Below the pieces are notes generated by a model. The model was given only the letters and a program-made list of their open reading frames with translations, was not told the origin of the DNA and did not search any database. Positions 5,912 to 9,252 of a DNA stretch of 9,252 bases are shown one piece after another (within the stretch, counting starts at the first letter, position 1; each line of letters begins with the position of its first letter). The position numbers and the translations under genes are program-made. Source of the DNA: an uncultured Eubacteriales bacterium (lineage in GTDB: Bacteria; Bacillota_A; Clostridia; Oscillospirales; Oscillospiraceae); the NCBI GenBank assembly GCA_949742895.1, contig CATJRT010000142.1, positions 1-9,252 on the forward strand, given 5' to 3'.

Positions 5912-6190
5912 TTATTGAGATGCGTCCTCAAACACAATTTCGTCCGGCTTCAGAAGCCCCAGCTTATCCCGGGCGATGTCGGCCCGATGCTCTGGGTCGC
6001 CGCTGTGCGCAATATCGTCTGCCAGAGACGCGTTTGCCTCCCGCTGCGCCTGGACCTCCCGGTTCAGCGCCTCCCGCTCGGCCTGGGCCGCCGTGAGCTG
6101 CGCCTGCAGCGACAGAAGCGCGGCGGCGGCGGCGGCCAGCAGGACCAGCACCAGCAGCTTGGTTGCCGCACCTGCGCGTTTGACCTTCAT
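5912..6190 (-). CDS. divIC: Septum formation initiator, DivIC/FtsB family
   Basis: This 92-residue single-pass membrane protein belongs to the DivIC/FtsB family, which joins FtsL and DivIB/FtsQ in the divisome. A short basic N-terminus (MKVKRAGAATK) precedes one transmembrane helix at about residues 11-28. A coiled coil (about 29-65, rich in Ala, Glu, Gln, Arg) follows, and then the family's C-terminal motif (IARDKLGLLKPDEIVF). The length and order match the family. The start at 6190 is chosen because AAGGAGG lies about 9 bases upstream; an ATG 11 codons earlier adds a basic stretch and sits on the far side of the ribosome-binding site. It is placed after yabQ and before yabR, the order known in Bacillus. 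A possible own promoter lies at 6243-6251 and would let an essential division gene be expressed outside sporulation. Confidence 0.92.
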   Translation of the reverse strand: MKVKRAGAATKLLVLVLLAAAAAALLSLQAQLTAAQAEREALNREVQAQREANASLADDIAHSGDPEHRADIARDKLGLLKPDEIVFEDASQ

Positions 6191-6662
6191 GTGCTGCCGC
6201 CTCCTTTCCCTTGTCCTTTGCAAAACGATATATCATGTTTATTTTATACCATTCCAGCCAATTTTGGAAGTGCTTTTTTTGATCTTTCAAAACTTTTTTT
6301 CCAGCCCGTCCGGTACGGCGGACCGGCGCGGTGAGAAACCGCCATAATTGGCGGATACGTCCGGCCAACCACAGCAGCGCGGGCAGCATCAGCCGGCTCA
6401 GCGTAAGGAAATAGGCCCCGCCCCCCAGCAGGAAAGCCATCCCATGATAGATGCGCACCTGCCCGTCGTCCCGCAGGAGGGTAAGCAGGAACAGCGCCGC
6501 CGTGGCCCCCAGCCAGAACAGCAGGTCCAGAACAAAGGCCAGCCCACGCAGCCGCAAACTCCGCCGGACGGTGCGCATCCCGTCGTAAACCAGGCCCAAC
6601 GCGGCCCCAAGCAGAAAGCCCTGCCCGAAGACGGCCGCCTGGCCCATGACGTCTACGTGCAT
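5964..6662 (-). CDS. yabQ: Spore cortex biosynthesis protein YabQ, with an unusual C-terminal extension
   Basis: YabQ is a membrane protein made in the mother cell under sigma-E and needed for spore cortex formation in Bacillus. The first about 150 residues fit: MGQAAVFGQGFLLGAALGLVYDGMR, then hydrophobic segments at about 8-24, 41-64 and 73-101. A basic stretch and KDQKKHFQNWLEWYK, typical of the family's end, follow. The frame then stays open for 75 more codons on top of divIC (5964-6190), giving an Arg/Gly/Ala/Pro-rich tail that looks like out-of-frame translation of divIC. The native end may be near residue 158, with the normal stop lost, or a frameshift may be present. The start at 6662 is two bases after the yabP stop and lacks a clear ribosome-binding site, which suggests translational coupling; Met6 is an alternative start. 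Confidence 0.85.
   Translation of the reverse strand: MHVDVMGQAAVFGQGFLLGAALGLVYDGMRTVRRSLRLRGLAFVLDLLFWLGATAALFLLTLLRDDGQVRIYHGMAFLLGGGAYFLTLSRLMLPALLWLAGRIRQLWRFLTAPVRRTGRAGKKVLKDQKKHFQNWLEWYKINMIYRFAKDKGKEAAAHEGQTRRCGNQAAGAGPAGRRRRRASVAAGAAHGGPGRAGGAEPGGPGAAGGKRVSGRRYCAQRRPRASGRHRPG
6243..6251 (-). promoter_or_regulatory. Possible extended -10 promoter for divIC inside yabQ
   Basis: On the minus strand TGGTATAAA (TGn followed by TATAAA) lies in an AT-rich patch 52 bases upstream of the divIC start codon. No good -35 is present at 16-18 bp, as is common for extended -10 promoters. It overlaps yabQ codons for residues Trp-Tyr-Lys, so the match could reflect coding. Confidence 0.35.
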
Positions 6663-6664
6663 GG

Positions 6665-6943
6665 TCAGCGCAGGAGCCGGGAGAAAAATCCGCCCCGTCC
6701 GCCAACCTCATCCTCATAGGTGACAGCGTCTATATCGCCCTCCACCTTCAGGTCGCCGCCGTCCAGGGACAGCTTCTCGATGTGCAGGTTCTCTCCTGTC
6801 ACCACCATGGCGCCCTTGGAGGTAGACAGCACAATGGTATTCTCATCAAACCGCTCCACATCCTCCACACCGGACACGGTGAGGCTCTTCCGTTCCTCGA
6901 TCACCACATGGTGGGGCGCGGACAGACCGCCCTCATATGCCAT
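6665..6943 (-). CDS. yabP: Sporulation protein YabP
   Basis: This 92-residue protein has the YabP/YqfC fold signature (HHVVIEERKSLTVSGVEDVERFDENTIVL, then GAMVVTGENLHIEKLSLDGGDLKVEGDIDAVTY). YabP is required with YabQ for spore cortex assembly in Bacillus and is made in the mother cell. The length is typical (about 90-100). The start at 6943 has GGGAGA about 8 bases upstream. Its stop codon is two bases from the yabQ start, so the two are probably translated together. The sigma-E-type promoter at 6973-7001 gives a leader of about 23 nt. The C-terminal GGRGGFFSRLLR is a little basic tail. Its presence indicates an endospore-former or a descendant of one. Confidence 0.94.
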   Translation of the reverse strand: MAYEGGLSAPHHVVIEERKSLTVSGVEDVERFDENTIVLSTSKGAMVVTGENLHIEKLSLDGGDLKVEGDIDAVTYEDEVGGRGGFFSRLLR

Positions 6944-6972
6944 GGAACCATCTCCCTTATCGTTGATGGTTC

Positions 6973-7001
6973 ATTCTATGGGGTTTGTCCGAAGATTATG
7001 A
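6973..7001 (-). promoter_or_regulatory. Sigma-E-type promoter of yabP-yabQ
   Basis: On the minus strand TCATAAT (6995-7001) and CATAGAAT (6973-6980) are 14 bp apart. This matches the Bacillus sigma-E pattern (KMATAWT, 13-15 bp, CATACAAT-like), with 7 of 8 matches in the -10. The predicted start is near 6966, 23 bases from the yabP start codon. yabP is a known sigma-E target in Bacillus. The -35 overlaps the last codons of the AI-2E gene. Confidence 0.8.
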
Positions 7002-8165
7002 TTCAAAATGCTCCCCGGATGCTTCCTGCTCCAGCTCTGACTTCGCCGCCTGGACCGCAATGCGGGTGCGCAGGTCCCGCTTGAGCAGGGTGTACAGCAC
7101 TGCCGTAATGGGTACGCTCACCACAATGCCCGCCAGCCCCAGCAGAGCGCCGCCCACAGTGACCGCTGCCAGCACCCATATACCGGGCAAGCCCATGGAC
7201 GTACCAACCACACGGGGATAGATGATGTTGCCCTCAAGCTGCTGGAGGGTCACCAGGAACACCAGGAACCACACCGCTTGCATGGGGTCGATCATCACCA
7301 GCAGCACTGCGGAGATACCCGCCCCCAGATACGCCCCCGCCACCGGAATTAAGGCAGACACGCCTATGATAACCGCAATCAGCGGCGCGTAGTCAAATCG
7401 GAAGATACACATACCCAGGAAACACAATCCACCCAGGATGAACGCCTCCGTCACCTGGCCGGAGATGAATTTGGAGAAGGTATCTACCGTGAGCCGGGTC
7501 ACCGACAGCAGCGGCCCAGATATCCGCTTTGGCAGGTAGGTAGTAACCAGCCTTCGGCACTGGGCCACCAGCCGCGGCCCGCCGGACAGCATATACACCG
7601 AAAATACCAGTGAAATGACCCCAGTGACCACGCCGGATATCACCACACTGGTCATGCCGATCAAATGGGGCAGTGTGTTGGTAAGGGCGTCCAGCGCCCC
7701 ATTGAGCACATTCTTCAGCGTATCGCTGATACCGGCGGAAAGGTTCAGGTTTGCAAGCTGCTCCAGATCCAGCTTGGCCACCACCCAGTCGTACAAATCC
7801 TGGAAATTGGCCGCGTAAATGCTGATATTGCCCACAAAGGTCTCGATGCTGTGAATCAGCTCAGGCACCACCAGGGAAACCAGCGCCGTAATCAGCGCAA
7901 TCACCACCAGGTAGGCCGTGGCCGCCGCCAGGGGACGGGCGGCTTTTTTCGCCTTTCCGGGCAGAGCCTTCTCGTACTGGCGGGCAAAGAAATTGCAGGG
8001 CCGGTTGAGAATAAACGCGATTGCCAGACCGATAAACAGGGGCTGGAACGCCCCCAGCACCCCGCCAAGCCAGCCTGTCACCGCGTCAATTTTCACAATC
8101 ACCGCCACAAGTACAACCGCGTAGGTAATCAGCAGCACCAGACTGCGGAACATTTTTTTCTCCAT
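6996..8165 (-). CDS. AI-2E family (PerM/YtvI-like) membrane transporter
   Basis: This 389-residue polytopic membrane protein has the AI-2E transporter family layout. Hydrophobic helices lie at about residues 9-28, 37-56 (FQPLFIGLAIAFILNRP) and 82-103. A large amphipathic extracytoplasmic region (about 110-170) follows. A cluster of further helices (TSVVISGVVTGVISLVFSVYML, AFILGGLCFLGMCIF, PLIAVIIGVSALIPVAGAYLGA, AVWFLVFLVTLQQLEGN, YPRVVGTSMGLPGIWVLAAV) ends with a cytoplasmic charged tail. The segment QxEGNxxxPRVVG is a family hallmark. Members are annotated as autoinducer-2 exporters, antiporters or sporulation proteins (YtvI), so the substrate is unknown. The start at 8165 has GGAAGGGAG about 8 bases upstream. 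Promoter 8198-8226 drives it. With no terminator before yabP, read-through could supply vegetative transcription of the yabP-yabQ-divIC-yabR cluster. Confidence 0.9.
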   Translation of the reverse strand: MEKKMFRSLVLLITYAVVLVAVIVKIDAVTGWLGGVLGAFQPLFIGLAIAFILNRPCNFFARQYEKALPGKAKKAARPLAAATAYLVVIALITALVSLVVPELIHSIETFVGNISIYAANFQDLYDWVVAKLDLEQLANLNLSAGISDTLKNVLNGALDALTNTLPHLIGMTSVVISGVVTGVISLVFSVYMLSGGPRLVAQCRRLVTTYLPKRISGPLLSVTRLTVDTFSKFISGQVTEAFILGGLCFLGMCIFRFDYAPLIAVIIGVSALIPVAGAYLGAGISAVLLVMIDPMQAVWFLVFLVTLQQLEGNIIYPRVVGTSMGLPGIWVLAAVTVGGALLGLAGIVVSVPITAVLYTLLKRDLRTRIAVQAAKSELEQEASGEHFES

Positions 8166-8197
8166 GGGAACGCTCCCTTCCTTACCGTGTTTCCCTC

Positions 8198-8226
8198 AGT
8201 GTACCATTGAAAACGCTCCGCGTCAA
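8198..8226 (-). promoter_or_regulatory. Sigma-A promoter of the AI-2E gene
   Basis: On the minus strand TTGACG (8221-8226) and TACACT (8198-8203) have a 17-bp spacer, 33 bases upstream of the start codon. The -35 begins two bases after the Nudix stop. The region 8185-8230 is about 80% identical to 8738-8783 upstream of the Nudix gene, with identical -35 and -10 boxes and a shared TGAGGG motif just downstream. Confidence 0.8.
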
Positions 8227-8227
8227 T

Positions 8228-8698
8228 TTATGTTTTCTCCAAACTCTGCCTGTACACCCTCCAGTCCGGTAGACGCCGTAGGAGGCCCGGAGACAACCCG
8301 GCAGGAAGCTCTTCCGGAGGAAAAAAACGCAGGCTGTCCACCTCGTCCTCCTGACATTTCAATGTACCGGACCAGTCCCGGCACACAAAGAAAAATTCCA
8401 CGTTATACACCTCGTCGCCATTGGGGTACACAGCATGCTCCTCCGCCCCGGTATATACGCCTATCAGCTCCAGTGCGTGGGCGGTGAGCCCGGTCTCCTC
8501 CAACAGCTCCCGGCGGGCGGTGTCTTCCGCCGACTCCCCTGGTTCCATGGAGCCCGCTGCGGAAAAGCACCAAAGGTGATTGTCGCTCCTCAGCTGAAGC
8601 AGAATACGCCCTTCTTTATCCTCAATGAGAACGCCCGCTCCCACTTGGATCAGGGGACGGTGGCCCACAAAGGCCCGCAGGTCCATAATATATCCCAA
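8228..8698 (-). CDS. Nudix hydrolase
   Basis: This 156-residue cytoplasmic Nudix protein cleaves a nucleoside diphosphate linked to another moiety; the actual substrate cannot be read from the sequence. The Nudix box is complete at residues 49-71 (G-x5-E-x7-REL-LEETGL), with the metal-binding glutamates of REx2EE present. The two residues before the box are Ala-Ala rather than the more usual Gly-Gly. The start is placed at TTG 8698: GGGAGG (8706-8711) is 7 bases upstream, and the resulting N-terminus (MGYIMDLRAFVGHRPL) matches the common MGYIxDLRxxVGHxPL opening of this subgroup. The in-frame ATG at 8686 would be 19 bases from that site. It has its own promoter (8751-8779) after tyrA and is followed within two bases by the -35 of the AI-2E promoter; no terminator is visible between them. 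Confidence 0.9.
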   Translation of the reverse strand: MGYIMDLRAFVGHRPLIQVGAGVLIEDKEGRILLQLRSDNHLWCFSAAGSMEPGESAEDTARRELLEETGLTAHALELIGVYTGAEEHAVYPNGDEVYNVEFFFVCRDWSGTLKCQEDEVDSLRFFPPEELPAGLSPGLLRRLPDWRVYRQSLEKT

Positions 8699-8750
8699 TG
8701 TAAAACCTCCCACAGCCGTAAATTTTTTCTTGCTGGACTGTGTTGCCCTC

Positions 8751-8779
8751 AGTGTATCACCGGAAACCCGCCCCGTCAA
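8751..8779 (-). promoter_or_regulatory. Sigma-A promoter of the Nudix gene
   Basis: On the minus strand TTGACG (8774-8779) and TACACT (8751-8756) have a 17-bp spacer, about 52 bases upstream of the TTG start. It lies 11 bases after the tyrA stop codon and is the twin of the promoter at 8198-8226. Confidence 0.8.
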
Positions 8780-8789
8780 TTTAAGATTT

Positions 8790-9252
8790 TCAAAATTTGG
8801 GGTGTACGTCGTCGCCCCGCGCCCGCTCCAGGTCGATCTGTTTCTTCCGCCCGGAGGCACAGGCCAGCATGGCGTGCAGCCCTTCCCGGTCTCCGGACTG
8901 GATGGCCGCGCGGTACTCATGCAGCCGCCCCTCCAGCTCCTCCAGCACGCTCCCCAGCGCCGGGGCATTGAGGGCGAAGAGCTGGGTCCACATGGCCGCA
9001 TCCAGCGCCGCCACCCGGGTGCAGTCCCGGAAGGAGCCGCCCTCGAAGCCCACGCAGGAGAACAGCTCCTGATTGTCGCACACTGACACGGCGATGACGT
9101 GCATGAGCTGGCTGGTGTAGGCGATCATGGCGTCGTGGCGCTCCGGGGTGGTCTCGATCACGTCGCCGAACCGGCACCAGTCCGCCATTCGGCGGAGCAG
9201 GTCCAGGTGCTCCTTTGTGGCGCGGGGGCCGGGGGTGACGATGAAGTGGGTG
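8790..9252 (-). CDS. tyrA: Prephenate dehydrogenase, C-terminal part (5' end outside window)
   Basis: The frame is open to the right edge, and 153 C-terminal residues are visible. They match the helical dimerisation domain of TyrA, which oxidatively decarboxylates prephenate to 4-hydroxyphenylpyruvate in tyrosine synthesis. Supporting segments are THFIVTPGPRATKEHLDLLRR (the end of the catalytic-domain link), then GDVIETTPERHD and MIAYTSQLMHVIAV. The family's substrate-site motif is usually HDxxxAxTSQLPH; here Pro is replaced by Met (QLMH). Further on is GFEGGSFRDCTRVAALDAAMW, a family signature (GGGFRDxTRIA). The NAD-binding domain is off the window. The gene ends in TGA at 8790-8792 with no terminator, and the Nudix promoter follows at once. 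Neighbouring aromatic-pathway genes, if any, would lie to the right. Confidence 0.93.
   Translation of the reverse strand, partial: THFIVTPGPRATKEHLDLLRRMADWCRFGDVIETTPERHDAMIAYTSQLMHVIAVSVCDNQELFSCVGFEGGSFRDCTRVAALDAAMWTQLFALNAPALGSVLEELEGRLHEYRAAIQSGDREGLHAMLACASGRKKQIDLERARGDDVHPKF

Noticed and set aside
1..9252. CRISPR array, tRNA or rRNA genes, transposase or phage genes
   Set aside because: No regularly spaced repeats, no tRNA-like cloverleaf with a TTCGA arm and CCA, and no recombinase motifs were seen.

Overview
The window comes from a GC-rich, spore-forming, low-copy Gram-positive anaerobe. A member of the Oscillospiraceae/Clostridiales group (Flavonifractor, Intestinimonas or Oscillibacter-like) fits best. 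The reasons are a class III fructose-1,6-bisphosphatase, the sporulation genes yabP and yabQ next to divIC and yabR, a long-form hibernation factor, and a surface-protein remnant combining BspA-type leucine-rich repeats with SLH domains. Genus is inference; no marker gene fixes it.

Layout, left to right. Bases 1-1647 (+) are the 3' part of fbp, closed by a terminator. Bases 1700-2877 (+) hold a decayed surface-protein gene: an AT-richer LRR block carrying several in-frame stops, then a frameshift into a GC-rich SLH block carrying another stop. A near-isolated sigma-A-like promoter lies on the minus strand at 1850-1878 and has no gene in front of it. A perfect bidirectional terminator at 2881-2914 separates this from the minus-strand half of the window.

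From 2915 to the end, every intact gene is on the minus strand. In transcription order from the right these are: tyrA (3' part), a Nudix hydrolase, an AI-2E family membrane protein, yabP, yabQ, divIC, yabR, an intergenic stretch of about 465 bp rich in hairpins, an amidohydrolase, and hpf. yabP-yabQ-divIC-yabR is the conserved sporulation/division cluster known from Bacillus. A very good sigma-E-type promoter precedes yabP and overlaps the end of the AI-2E gene. The Nudix and AI-2E genes each have a TTGACG-N17-TACACT promoter, and these two promoters are diverged copies of each other.

The most unusual signal is a 61-nt block present twice on the minus strand, once just after hpf (2986-3046) and once inside a 230-bp element with terminal inverted repeats (5108-5337). 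The copies are 44/61 identical, 15 of the 17 differences are transitions, and both fold into the same two-helix hairpin with one compensatory pair and several wobble changes. This looks like an undescribed structured RNA or RNA-bearing repeat family. Next to the second copy is a compact cluster of inverted repeats ending in a UUCG-loop terminator that points the opposite way from all nearby genes, so a small RNA could be encoded there too.
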